64,000 nucleotides of DNA from Hirudinaria manillensis (taxonomy: Eukaryota; Annelida; Clitellata; Hirudinida; Hirudinidae), in assembly GCA_034509925.1 (NCBI GenBank), contig CM067537.1:6067501-6131500 (forward strand), read 5' to 3'. Within the stretch, counting starts at the first letter, position 1. The number at the start of each line of letters is the position of its first letter. Of the stretch, positions 46,701-59,425 are shown piece by piece. Below the pieces are notes generated by a model, which did not search any database, was not told the DNA's origin, and was given only the letters and a program-made list of their open reading frames with translations. A program made the position numbers and the translations under genes.

Positions 46701-48552
46701 CGTAAACGATGATGACGGCTGTGACCAGTCGAGTGACTTTCCTGTGTCGTCTGCCCGAATTGGCGGTCACGAGTCTCCTGCTCTTCTTGCCCCTCGAAGC
46801 TCTATCGGTCCTTGTCGGGCGTCTGGAGTTGTTTCCACCATCGTTCTGAGGCCCTGAACCCTGCCCCGTTGAGTTCTTCTCGACGCTGCTAATGGTCGGG
46901 TTGTTCGTCGGCGTTCTACTGTCGTGACGGTAGCAGGTGGCTTGGTCTGACCCTCCCATGCTGCTCGTACCGCCCTTCTCCGAACTCTGTGCTTCTACGT
47001 TCATCATGAGTCGGCCAAAGAGTTTCGCATACCAACCGGAAACGACGTGTCCGTCTTGAACTTCTAAAAGGACGTCATCGGCGAGGAATGTCGGGCAAGA
47101 GTTGAACTTAGGCGCAACGCCTGTAAACTTGTTCTTGTAAACGCTGCGAAGGAAAATCTTGTCCTGGCAAGTCGTGAATATGCCTGGAGGTTTTTCATCA
47201 ATTCGATTCAAAATCCAAGGAGCATTCGAACGATTCGCAAATGGAAGAAAACACTCAGAGCCCCGTCCATCCGCTCCACGGCTCCCTGAGGGCTGAAAAG
47301 CAAGCATGGCGGCAGGTATATCAGGAGAGGAAATTGACTTGAGAGAAAATAAAGCTTTTCTTTGTTTTGCAATTTGTCCCTTGACACTCAAACAAGATGG
47401 ATTGCTGGAGTGCAAAACTGCTTTGGTCGATAGATTCTTTTGGTCGCTTTGAAGCACGATGACGTCATGTTCGGGTTTCCTGTTGACCTTCTTTGAAGTG
47501 GACGCAAGTCTCATGACGAGGAGGCTATAGAAGACAATGATTGTGATTACTGGCAGCACGAAGCCGACAATGGTGGAATAGATGACGTAAGCAAACTTTA
47601 ACGGATACGCTTCATGGGTTGGAAAATCCACGGAGCACGTCAGACTCTTGTGCCTAGAAAAGAAGGGATTTGAAAGGTTGGACCCCCATGAACCCTGGTC
47701 GAAGTAGTGGTAGATGGGAAGACCTCGACTGGAGATACTAGGCCTTGGAACGTGCACTTGTTGCCTCTGTGTAGAGTTTCTTAGATGATGGTCAACCGCC
47801 TCTCGCGAGATGTCCGCGTAATCTTGAAATTGGTAAGATAACACCTCTTCGGTGAGTGGTATGCCTTCGAAATAGGAGAAGTAATAGGACTGGTTGTATC
47901 GGTCGTAATATGGATATTGATAACTCTGATCTCTGAGGATGTCCTCGTCGTCGTACTCCTCATCGTCCACCTCGACCGAGTCGCGATCCACCACGACGGC
48001 GTACCAAATTGCCGGAAGTGTGGCAATGCAGGAGAGTATCCAGGACAACAGGATGGCTATCATGGCCCTTGCAGGCGATCTGTGTTTGATTGCGTACACG
48101 GAATGACAGACTGCGATGTACCTGTCGGCGCTGAGAATGGCCAAAGTGAACGAGCCGGCGAAGATATTGACGCAGTTGATAGCATAGAAAGCCTTGCACA
48201 TGAGCCCTCCGAAGACCCAGCTCCTCTCGATGCTCGTGACGACGACAAAGGGAAGGCAGAGCATGAAGAAGCTGTCGGACAAAGCCAAGTTGAAGATGAG
48301 GCGATTCGTTATCGTCTTCATGTGAGGTTTCTTGAGGACCACGTAAGCAGTGAGGAAGTTTCCAAATACTCCGGCCAGAAAAATGGCAGAATAGACGGCC
48401 GTCAGGACGAAGTTTTCCACGGTCAGTTGAAGCTCATCGTTCGGAGATGCCCAGACGGACAGGGATTCTATGAACGCCTCGTCGGCGTAAAAGGGAAGGT
48501 GGGTGCTCGAGTTGGGTGGCGGGTTGAGTAGATAACTACCCCTCAAGGACAT
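40751..48552 (-). CDS. Class A neuropeptide GPCR, somatostatin/allatostatin-C receptor-like
   Basis: Seven-helix plasma-membrane receptor. Exons 46669-48552 and 40751-40987 give 706 aa, far above the usual 350-450. TM1 is about 45-72, with GNFLTAYVVLKK. TM2 follows MKTITNRLIFNLALSD, a start typical of somatostatin, opioid and AstC receptors. Conserved Cys are C119 and C306. The DRY motif is 143-145 (SADRYIAVCH). TM4 is 163-185, TM5 about 320-345, TM6 606-628 with CWLPYY, and NPILY is 662-666. Extracellular loop 2 (about 186-318) is very long, acidic and Tyr-rich. Intracellular loop 3 (about 350-604) is about 255 residues, Ser-rich. A di-Cys (CC) follows helix 8 and could be palmitoylated. The single coding intron (5.7 kb) falls after YYAFQ in TM6. 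An acceptor-like TTTGTAG four bases before the ATG suggests a 5' UTR intron. Family level is firm; the exact ligand is not. Confidence 0.9.
41386..41480. repeat. AAATAATTATTTTATAATT-type tandem repeat
   Basis: Several imperfect copies of an AT-only unit of about 20-30 bases within the receptor intron. Confidence 0.75.
45491..45567. repeat. 10-bp tandem repeat (tcaatcagct type), about 7 copies
   Basis: Units tcaatcgact, tcaatcaact, tcaatcagct, tcaataaatt, tcaatcagct and tcaatcaagt follow each other with an exact 10-base period. Confidence 0.9.
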
Positions 48553-51500
48553 GACCCTACAAATGACATTCGTTCAATTTTAATCTTCACTCGCACGAGT
48601 GTTTTTATTTGGTTCACTGTGATTAAATATTGAAGTTCCTTCTAGAAAAGCAAATGTAATTAACACTATCTGAGGTTTTCCAAGATATTTTAAGGACAAT
48701 CTAAATTCAGAATATGTTTGGTTATAATAGTAATAATAATATTATTTATAAGTAATAATATTATGGTTTTAAAGAAATTAATTATATTCATTTTTTTAAG
48801 CGACATTTCACAGCGATTAAATGGACAAAAAAACATTATCGGTATTCCATAACTCCAATGTATTTATTTATTATCTGTTAACTCCTATTCAAAATTCAAA
48901 GTCTAACCAATTTGATAAATATATAAGATAAATGTATGAGAAGTATAAACTGGGAATGATGATTATGATGACCGCAATAGGGATGTGGTGACTGCGATGA
49001 CGACGACGACGACATGATGAGGAAGGTGATGATGATAAAGATGAGGAAACGGACTTTTATGATGCACGATGAATTATGGAGTACCATCAACAATGGTTTT
49101 GCAAGATGAAGCTGTCTTTGTCAGTTGAACGAACTATTTTTCTGTGTCTGAGATTCTTTTCTCAAGAACGAGTGACCACTAAGAAGGAGTCAGGGAAGTT
49201 TATTAAAAAGTTGTTATGTAATTAATTTTAATTAACTATTATTATCTATTTAATTTATTATTATCTATTTATTGTAGCAGTTAGGAGGATTCGGATTTGG
49301 AAACATGTACATGTATTGTTTACTTTCATATACACGGGATTAAATTAAGCAGTAATTGCTAAAATTAAAAATTTATTATTATAAAAAACAATGCATTTAT
49401 TTATTTATTTATTTCAACGCGATGATAGATACCTCTTACCTACTCGACTAGAAATTTGTTTTTAAGAATTTGTTTTTTTCGGAAACGTCTTCCAGGAAAA
49501 AACATTCCAGAATGATTGAACGAGACACCGATGCGTTGCCTCGAAATGAACTGAAAATATTATTTCATTCCGAGCAAAAGATTCTTTTTCTCGCAGTTCA
49601 TTAATCAATTCGTGTCCGTCAGTAATAAAAACGCGAGATGTAATCGTGACTAATAATAATCGTAACGACGAGGAATGCATCGCAGACCATCAAACATTCA
49701 CAAAATGAATTACAGGTAAACGTGCCTTGCATTCACTAAAACAAATAAAAATAAATTGTTGATTTTATCTATCATTCCTTCTGCACTCTTCTCCGTAAGA
49801 ACAGTTTCGCTATCATTTATGTAGCGCTCCATTCCTCGTGCGGTTTCGACCATACGCTGCGAACGTTAACATGGCGGTCTTAAGCCACATACTTAAACTA
49901 ACCTTCATTAGAAAGCATTACGTCATAAATCAATCTGCTTATCTTAAAAGTAATCAACAACGATAACAAAATTCTATTCTTTTTAAATTTTAAATTCCAA
50001 AAATCTAATCTCAGACGGCGAATTTATCAATAATCAATTATCATTTAATTCAACTTATTTCATTAAATTGTGAATTATAAGTGAAATATAACTAGAAATT
50101 ACTAAAAAAATAATGAAATTGGTATCACGAAACAGATTTCAAGGAGATTTCCAAAAGACGATGTTCCTAATCTCTGAATGAAAAATGACTTGAACCCCAA
50201 AGAACATTTGAAAACACAAAATTTAATTCGCAGTTCAAGAATTCGTTTTGAAATAAGTCTTAAAAATAAGGTGCTCCACGAATTGTTAATAAGAATTTAT
50301 TGTGCGACTTTTTATGGAAATGCTGGTAATTTTTTTCCATTTGGCTAAAAACGGACTTTTAACTTAGGAAACAGAATTCAATTTGGGCAATTTTTCTGTT
50401 TTAAATCGTTTTAACAGAAATAAATCATGTGAAATCATGGTAGGAAAATTATTTAAACATTATTTACCTATTGATTATTAATGTTAATTATTTTAATTAA
50501 CAGCCACTAGAAGTAATAATGATGGAATAAACTTTAAACTTTTATATTTGAGCATTGGTTAAACAATTTTCAGAGCCTGACGATAGTAAAATTCTCTTTA
50601 GGGAGATTATCGGAAGACATGGCGGTGATTTTTAGATTGATCATGGACTCCTGGGAAATTTCGGCAAATATTCGGTTTAAACGTTTAAATTTCAGCAATT
50701 GTTCGATTTAAGTTTATTTAAGTAAATATTCAATTTAAAGATTAAATTAATCCATGTCGCTTAAGATAAGAAATCGTAATTGGTTCTTTAAATATCGCAG
50801 GGTTGCAGGAATAGAGGCCACGGTGCACCCCCATCTTATCCCCAAAACCTGTTGGTTCGATTATTTTTAGTGCCCGAGAACGAAGAAAGACCGAAAACAA
50901 GATTTTTATCAATTTTTCTTTCCAAATGTTTTAAATTTCAAACGTTTTTTGTGAAACGTTCTGTCACTTTAAAACTTGAAATTCAAATTAAATTAAATTA
51001 AATTTTATTTTATTGAATTGAAAATGATTTAGAAAACAATTACATTTTTAAATGCAAAACATCAAAAATCCATGGAAATTTATTTCAATTTGGGTTTGAA
51101 AAGTTCCTTTTTTGACGTTTAAATTACGTTTAAAGTGAAATAAATACGTTTAATATAAAAATGTAGAATTATTATTCGAGCTTTTAGTTATTTGAAGAGT
51201 TGCCAAACTGCGCTCCGCTGTTGAATATTTTATAATTTTACACTAATTTATAATTAAATTGGTTGAATGCGAAATTTTAAAAAACAAAATGTTATTTATT
51301 TATTTATATATATTTGAAAAAAAATCAGATCATATCTAATTATTTTGAAACAACAACAATAGACGTAACACAGTAACACAGACGACGACAACAACAACAC
51401 ACCCCACATGGATATTTAGCCACATGAAGTGGCTTGAAATAATTTATTCAAAGTTCTTATATATTTCAAGTGTTATTAATCACACAAAACATTTGAAACT

Positions 51501-52605
51501 GAGGTTGTTTTAAAAATATAAATGTTTCGAAATGTTCGTTTCTTGAAAAATAATTGCAACAATTTCAGCCATTAAGTTTAATTTGATTTATAAATTAGTA
51601 AAATCGATAAAATTTGTTATAAATCATTTAAAATAAATTACGATTCTTTAGAGCGAATATAAAATCAAATTATATAATTTAAATTTAAAAATTAAACTTT
51701 AAAATCAAATATTTTAATATTTTAACCAAAAAAATCTCCAAATGTCCTGCAGCCATTTCAAATGTCATCACTTCAGATTCAATGACCAACATTTCAGGAA
51801 TAAATATCTCAATATATTTTATTCAAAAGCCAATAAAATGAAAATAAATGTGAATTTAATAAAATGAATATTTTTATTTATATGTTTAATAAAAAGAAAT
51901 TCTTTAGAAACAAGTGATCGAAACTTCATAATCCCTTCAAAACTGTAATTCGAAACTGCGAGCCAATCACCGGCAGGGCTTAACTTCCATTAAGTCATTG
52001 ACCTTCACGACTCAACGAACGATAATAGACCCCGGTAAACAACAACAACAACAATGATTATTATTATGATAATAATATAATTATTTATATATATAATATA
52101 ATATAATATATATAATTATAATTATTATTATTATATATTATCATAATAATAATTATTATTATTATATATTATCATAATAATAATTATTATTATTATATAT
52201 TATCATAATAATAATTATTATTATGTTTCTGAATTATAATAATTATTATTATGATAATATATTATTTTGAGTATATTATTATGATAATAATAATTATAAT
52301 TATAATAATTATAACAACAACAATAATAAAACAAAGTTATGTAAAATTTTCAACTCGGAGTTGATCCCAGATAACATTCCAATGGAAAAAATAAACGAGT
52401 TTCCAGAACATGTCTGATTGGCAGGCAAGGAATTAAAAATTATTCACAAGGAAATAGAAAAATATTTTAAAAGAAATATTTATTTTTGAATGAATGAAAA
52501 TGAGAAAATGACATATGTACATGTATATGTATGTCGATGGAACAATATGCAAATAAATATACATATATATTTTGACATAAGACCCGGAATATATATCCAT
52601 CATAT
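48553..52605. other. Intergenic, receptor 5' flank, no gene assigned
   Basis: The receptor promoter and any 5' UTR exon should lie in the first few kb, but no motif stands out. A CAT/GAC tract occurs at 48955-49040 and an AT-rich palindromic array at 52060-52320. Open frames are short. Confidence 0.55.
52060..52320. repeat. Palindromic AT array with ATAATAATTATTATTATTAT units
   Basis: About three copies of a unit containing atatattatcataataataa, followed by further inverted copies. The whole tract could fold on itself. Confidence 0.85.
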
Positions 52606-53510
52606 ATGGATGGATGGATGGATGGATGGATGGATGGATGGATGGATGGATGGATGGATGGATGGATGGATGGATGGATGGATGGATGGATGGATGGATG
52701 GATGGATGGATGGATGGATGGATGGATGGATGGATGGATGGATGGATGGATGGATGGATGGATGGATGGATGGATGGATGGATGGATGGATGGATGGATG
52801 GATGGATGGATGGATGGATGGATGGATGGATGGATGGATGGATGGATGGATGGATGGATGGATGGATGGATGGATGGATGGATGGATGGATGGATGGATG
52901 GATGGATGGATGGATGGATGGATGGATGGATGGATGGATGGATGGATGGATGGATGGATGGATGGATGGATGGATGGATGGATGGATGGATGGATGGATG
53001 GATGGATGGATGGATGGATGGATGGATGGATGGATGGATGGATGGATGGATGGATGGATGGATGGATGGATGGATGGATGGATGGATGGATGGATGGATG
53101 GATGGATGGATGGATGGATGGATGGATGGATGGATGGATGGATGGATGGATGGATGGATGGATGGATGGATGGATGGATGGATGGATGGATGGATGGATG
53201 GATGGATGGATGGATGGATGGATGGATGGATGGATGGATGGATGGATGGATGGATGGATGGATGGATGGATGGATGGATGGATGGATGGATGGATGGATG
53301 GATGGATGGATGGATGGATGGATGGATGGATGGATGGATGGATGGATGGATGGATGGATGGATGGATGGATGGATGGATGGATGGATGGATGGATGGATG
53401 GATGGATGGATGGATGGATGGATGGATGGATGGATGGATGGATGGATGGATGGATGGATGGATGGATGGATGGATGGATGGATGGATGGATGGATGGATG
53501 GATGGATGGA
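52606..53510. repeat. Pure (GGAT)n microsatellite, 905 bp
   Basis: About 226 uninterrupted GGAT units with no visible substitutions. Since 4 and 3 share a 12-base period, all three + frames read as a Met-Asp-Gly-Trp repeat and all - frames as Pro-Ser-Ile-His, without stops. The open frames of over 300 codons through it are a by-product of the repeat, not a gene. The tract is bordered by atatatccatcatat on the left and aattatagatgg on the right. Confidence 0.98.
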
Positions 53511-54240
53511 AATTATAGATGGAATTATAAATAATTTTTATGCGATATTCGTATAGAGTATGAAGTAAAAGTATATATATAAAAAAGTATATATGTAAAA
53601 ATAGGTTTTACTGTATAATCATAAATCCACATATATGCCACGCTCATAGATGTAATTAATAATAAAATGTAAAACTTCATCAATCAAATCAAAATTTGAT
53701 TGGAAAATATTTACAATTTAATGACAAGCCAAGACATGAAATCAGAAACTGTGAACAAAGATAAAAAAAAACTAAACAATAATTATCCCTAATATCGTTT
53801 ATTGTTTTTAAATTGTCATTCTATTTCAAGTCATATTTAATTTATTAATTACTTTATTTATTTGTTTATTAATTAATTTATAAATGTTAAATAATTTTAA
53901 AATTTAAACTGATTCGAATACGAGCCGTTACATGATCTGAAAAGATGGCGTTGAAAGGATGTTTGTTGCAGAATTTATGACTCCGTGATGACGGTTAATG
54001 GACGCTTGCGTCTGAAAAGTGGAAAATTATTTCCTCCAGAAAATTAAGAATAAATATTTTTGAACGTAACTGGTGAATTTAAAATTAAAAAATAAAAATT
54101 ATTTTAAAATTAAAAAATAAAAATTATTTTAAATTTTTTAAATAATTACTGAGAGTTAAAGAAAAAACATTATATTAACGTAATCAATTATTGTCTGTTA
54201 GTGAAAGTGTAGGCTTTAAAGACTAGTATTCAGTTAACGT
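53511..54240. other. Intergenic, AT-rich, nothing recognised
   Basis: Short AT tandem duplications near 54085-54135; no supported exon or element. Confidence 0.5.
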
Positions 54241-54282
54241 CGTTAGGAAAATTGGAAAATCCATGATGGACTTCTTAGAAGT

Positions 54283-55066
54283 TTGAAGTGTTTTGAAGGA
54301 ATTGTTTTGCAAGGAAGCGGTTTTAACGTTTATGTTCACGATTTAAGCTATGCTTCGAATCTATTTCGAAATTATTTTTGTTTACTGACGATACAAGTTT
54401 ATGTGATGTCGGAGATATTTTTGTTTCTTTATCAGAATTTAAGTTCCTGGGAGTGTGAATGGATGAAATCTAAATTGGTCTGGACACATTAATTAGAAGT
54501 TAACTGTAATGTGGCAATGAAGCAATGAGATTTTTTGGCTCATGTTGCTACGCCGATAGTAAAACTACCCTCACGGTTTACTAAGTTTTGATAATTTCAG
54601 ATATTTCTTTATATAACATTTTGTGGGCTCCCCACTTATTCATCATTCGAAACTATGCAACATACTCCACAATCGATCCATACATAATACGCACTCTTCC
54701 ATCTTCATCCTAGAGTCCACACTCAGCCCTAAGAACAACATATTTTTATTTACCAACTTAATCATTATCAAACTTCCATTTTTATGCGACAAACTGGACG
54801 TCAAAACAACGACGTTCTGCCATCATCATTCAGAAATTATTTTATTTAACCATCTGAAAATCAAGATTATTATCTTTATTGCAGAAATGGATTTTCTTCT
54901 GATTAGATTCTCTCACCAATCTCTAATTATTTTCTGTAAAATGCCTAGGGCCTCTTATTTATTAAATTATTTTCTGCCTAGGACCTCTATTCTTCTATCA
55001 GTCCTCAAATTAGATCTTCAATTTCTTTGGCAATTTTCAAATGTTTATATAAGCAATACTTACTAA
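54283..55066 (+). mobile_element. Decayed LINE reverse transcriptase fragment
   Basis: The + strand carries reverse transcriptase blocks in shifting frames: GIVLQGS followed by FNVYVHDLSYASN (the PQGS...NDL region), then FTDDTSL at 54381 (the catalytic FADD block, with Thr for Ala), then SEFKFLGV and a broken MDE. Downstream, NILWAP and NNIFLFTNLIII fit the thumb region of CR1/Jockey-type enzymes. Frameshifts and stops separate the blocks, so it is dead. The 147-codon frame at 54623-55066 belongs to this relic or its shadow and is not a separate gene. Confidence 0.65.
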
Positions 55067-55116
55067 AATGATGAATAACCTCTGATGACTCATCGGTTAT
55101 GTATTATATTAGTAAA

Positions 55117-55156
<40 letters not shown>

Positions 55157-56305
55157 CAATATTACCGATAAAGTACCCTGAAACTAATCAATGAAATAAC
55201 AATTGAATTCTAATCTGTTGCCTCCATATTGTTCTAGAAATAAATTTTAAAATAAATAAAAATTGTAATTTAATTCTTTTGAAAGAACCTGTCTTCAGTT
55301 GTTTTTGAAAATTTCATTTAAGTGATATTAAAAAACAAATACCAGATTAAAATTTTGAGAGGAAGAAATTGTGTTTGAAGTTATGAACTGAAAAATCTTT
55401 AAAGTGCGAAGTTTAAATGAAAACCTAAATAATTCAATAATTTAATAACAATAATAATAATAATAAATAATAATAGTAATTAATATTAATAATAATAATA
55501 ATAGTTTCCATTACTATAGTTCCTGGACTTTCCATGGGCCCAAATTAAACGATTCCTAAACCTTGGAATCCTAAATCCAAAAGCTTCGATACTCGAGCAA
55601 TCGTTGAAATACTCGAATCTATTAATTTTCATTAACTGAATACCTACCTGAAAAATTGGCTCTTATATTCACCATTTCGCAGACCCTCGGCTTATTTCGC
55701 CAACAAAGTTGAAAATATTATTACCATTTATGCATAACAATAATAATAATAATAATTATTATTTATTTATTAATAAATCTAACATCAATACAACGCAATG
55801 CAATGTAATGATATTTGTACTAATTTATTTTAAAAAATACGAATAATTTGGATTGTCCTCCTAACCGTTATAAATCACGTTGCTCTTAAAAGAAAAGATT
55901 ATTTTTAAACTGGGCCGCATGAACGTTTCTCACCTTCCACAAACTTTTTCCGAATTTTGAAAAATAACTAAAAAAAAAATAAATCATTTTTTATTTACGA
56001 ACGGAAAATGGAGAAAGAAAAGAAAGAATTGAAGATAAAAACTATGTCTGCTTCTGTCTCTGAACAAGAAGAGGAGTTTTTATGAGGTTCCATCATCCAA
56101 AAAATGGAACCTCATTTTCAGGTCACAAGAATTTGTTCATTAACTCCCTACTCCACTCCACTCGTCACAGGTGTAAAACAGACTCAACTTCACGGAAACC
56201 CCTAACCTCCTTTCCTCCGATCCTCGTGGATCGACTGTAGTGAGAGAAAGTTAAATAGTTTTATAAAAAATATTTTTTAATATATTTTTTATAAATATAT
56301 TAAGA
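55067..56305. other. Intergenic, ATT/AAT arrays, nothing else recognised
   Basis: It holds an ATT array at 55119-55155 and AAT arrays near 55448-55502 and 55740-55765. A 25-base A/T motif at 56262-56286 recurs at 56402-56426, flanking the inverted-repeat arm described next. Confidence 0.55.
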
Positions 56306-56400
56306 AAGAAATGGTTTTAAAAATGTGGCTAAGTGAAATAAAATTTCAGTTTTGTTCTTTCAAAATCTCAGCTTTCAAGACCTCGGTGTTGCTTCGGGGA
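56306..56400 (+). repeat. Left arm of a 95-bp inverted repeat
   Basis: 94 of 95 bases match the reverse complement of 57027-57121. The arm is not simple sequence: it contains aatgtggctaagtgaaat and tcagctttcaagacctcgg. The two arms are separated by 626 bases. No open frame, terminal motif or known family was recognised. Confidence 0.95.
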
Positions 56401-57026
56401 ATAAAAAATATTTTTTAATATATTTATAAAAATATTTTCATTAAATTTATTCGAAATGAACAATTTTGTATCGTCTGTCGGCATTGAGTTGAATGATTTT
56501 TTAGTTGTTCCTCATCTGAAAATGATTCATTTCGATTAGTGAACAACTGGAGAAACAAATGAACGTAGATTCAGTCCTGTTGCAACTGAAAAGGATTTGT
56601 GAGGATCAGGAAGGAGATTAGAACAAAAAACTAAAAGATACAATGATTTGCAGATATTTTATCAACTCACTCTTTAATTTACTTATTATTTATTTTTTGA
56701 AATAAATAAATATTTTAGATTTATAAATATTTGAAATAAATACTTTAAATCGTACTCGAATGTCTCAGATTTCAATTTCGATTTTAATATTAACTTGACA
56801 TCGACGACAGCAACAACAACGAGCGAAACTTTTAGAATCCATCCTCGTATTTTTCTTAATTCTCAGAATTGAACGGTCGGAGGTAACTTTATTCCAGTTG
56901 TTCCAGTTAGGGAATGTAATGGAATATCGCAATGTTCAAAATAATTAATATTATACCGAAACTAATAGTTCTAAAAATCATATTTCCAGTGTCTGATGGA
57001 AGAAAGTCTTAAAATAAAAATTTATA
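56401..57026. other. Spacer between the inverted-repeat arms
   Basis: 626 bases of AT-rich sequence with no supported gene. If the repeat arms pair, this would be the loop. Confidence 0.5.
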
Positions 57027-57121
57027 TCCCCGAAGCAGCACCGAGGTCTTGAAAGCTGAGATTTTGAAAGAACAAAACTGAAATTTTATTTCACTTAGCC
57101 ACATTTTTAAAACCATTTCTT
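57027..57121 (-). repeat. Right arm of a 95-bp inverted repeat
   Basis: Reverse complement of 56306-56400 with a single mismatch (C for T within cggtgctgcttc on the - strand). The similarity ends sharply on both sides. Confidence 0.95.
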
Positions 57122-58502
57122 CCTAAAATGGTCTCCAATAACCGTCCTTTATAGCACCAGTAACCACTAACCGGTGAGGCGGTCTCATGTGACCGAAGAA
57201 GCATGGAGACTGGAAATTGCTTTGACATCTTTCGGAACGTTTTAACATTTGAAACATTTTCTTTTACAAACCGAAAACACAAATTGGACCTCTTTCCTGC
57301 CTGCTCAATCGTTTACAGAAAGTGTAAAAAATTACTCGATATTTTTAGCATTTACAGAAAAAATAATCTAAATATATTCAGCTATTTAAAGGTACGATAA
57401 AAACTTGGACTTACAATTGAATTAAAGGCAAAAGTTGGTTTAAAATTGTCTCAAGTGCTTTGTTTTTAGCTTCCATTTTATATTGCGATTTGAAAAACAT
57501 AAAATTCATGACCTAGGATTGAGGTGATGCCATGATCTTGAAATTACGAATTGCGTAATTTTTGTTTGATTTCCAGCAGAAAAATCCAGGAAGCAAACAA
57601 ACTTCCATCTTAGCGGAATGTCAGGATCTTCCCAGCAGATTCATCCATCAATCATTAAAAAAATATATATATAACTCCAAATATCAATTTTGGACTAAAA
57701 GTTTAGAAAACATTTTTGAACATAAAAACTGTCCATGTACTCAGATGAAGGCAAATAAAAACTGACAGGAAAAGTTGACAAGTTCAGCAATTGAACGCAA
57801 CTTGGAACCAAAGCCTTTTCTGCATCGCTCTCGCAAAAGAAGAAAGTGCGCGCTATAAAATGTGCTCCGTCAATCCAAATTGGATTATCTAATCATTTGT
57901 AATAGCCGTTTAAAGTTTCCATTGTGTACTTAAAACATTCGTAGACCTACAATAAAAGGCTTATCTCGATTACTTTGAACATTTCTACGGAAATTAAGAA
58001 TATTTTCCTTGGTTCCCGAAGCTTAAATTAAATTAATTATATTTTAAATTAAACTTTAAATTTAATCAATTTATTATATAATATTGTTATACATTTATTA
58101 TATCTATATATATATATATACATTTATTATATATATACATTTAATTCATGATAAGTTTTTAAATGTTATTAACAAATCTTATACCCGATAAACTTTAAAT
58201 AAACATTATATGGAGCTCATATTAAGCGGGTATAGGAGGAGAAAGTATGATCGTTAAAAACGTAATCAGATTAGAAATATTTCGTCGAAAATGTAAGATT
58301 ATTTTATTTTCTGGAAAAAAAAAGAAAGAACGGAAAATGCAATTTAATTTAATTTAATTTGTTCTGATCGCCAGGAAAGACTGGAAATCCATTAAGAATT
58401 CCGTGGAAATTATTCGTTATTATGAAAAATTAAGACACAAAAATAGAAAATGTTGCCAAGACGTGGTTCAGGTTAATAAATCATTTTAAGTTGAATTTAT
58501 TT

Positions 58503-58798
58503 TAAATAAATGTTTAAAATAATTATTATAATTATATTATTTAATTATTATAATTTAAAATAATTATTATAATTATATTATTTAATTATTACAATTTAAA
58601 ATAATTATTATAATTATATTATTTAATTATTATAATTATATTATTTAATTATATTATATAATTATTATAATTTAAAATAATTATTATAATTATATTATTT
58701 AATTATATTATATAATTATTGTAATTTAAAATAATAATTATAATTATATTATTTAATTATATTATATAATTATTATAATTTAAAATAATTATTATAAT
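58503..58798. repeat. AT-only tandem array, 41-54 bp units
   Basis: About six units, each starting taaaataattattataatt and continuing atattatttaatt. Early units are about 41 bases; later ones gain an internal ataattatattat block and reach about 54. Confidence 0.9.
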
Positions 58799-59425
58799 GA
58801 TTTTAATTCAATTTCTGGTGAACTATACCTTCTTGATGCCATTAAGCCACATCGTACTTCAACTTATCACGAATTAAATTCATTTAATTTTAAAATCTAT
58901 CCATTTCTCCGACTAAACTTAATTATTTAATTAATTATTTAATTAATTAATTTAAAACGTTGAAATAATTATTTAATTTTAAAAATGTTCCTTTTTAATA
59001 AGTGTAATTAAAATACAAATTGATTCAAATCGCATCAGGGAGCAAAAAAAAACTAAAAAGCTTCTAAATTATGAGATCGTCTCCTGCAAATGTACAAATG
59101 TACAACACATTTAAATGCATTCGGAAAGCAATAAAGGCATAATTAATAAATGGTATAGCGCTCCATTTAACCACTCATAACCTGGATCGAAACACAACAC
59201 TAAATCTTCAGAGGATGTGCCGTGGAGCGACGATTATTATAATTATAATAATAATAATTATAATTATAATTAATTATTATTATTACCATTATCATTATTA
59301 TTATTATTAATTTATGACGAACTACGTTTAAAAGATGCAAGGCAATCCGTCAATATTTTCTTTGGCTGGAATCAGAAACTAAATTCATTTAAAAGGAAAT
59401 TTATTCGAACTGCAATTTAATAGGA

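Noticed and set aside
52490..53556. Open frames of over 300 codons encoding a Met-Asp-Gly-Trp repeat
   Set aside because: They are produced by the GGAT microsatellite; a 4-base repeat without stops is open in every frame.
54623..55066. 147-codon open frame as a separate gene
   Set aside because: It overlaps and follows a decayed LINE reverse transcriptase and shows thumb-region-like blocks; it is hydrophobic and AT-driven.
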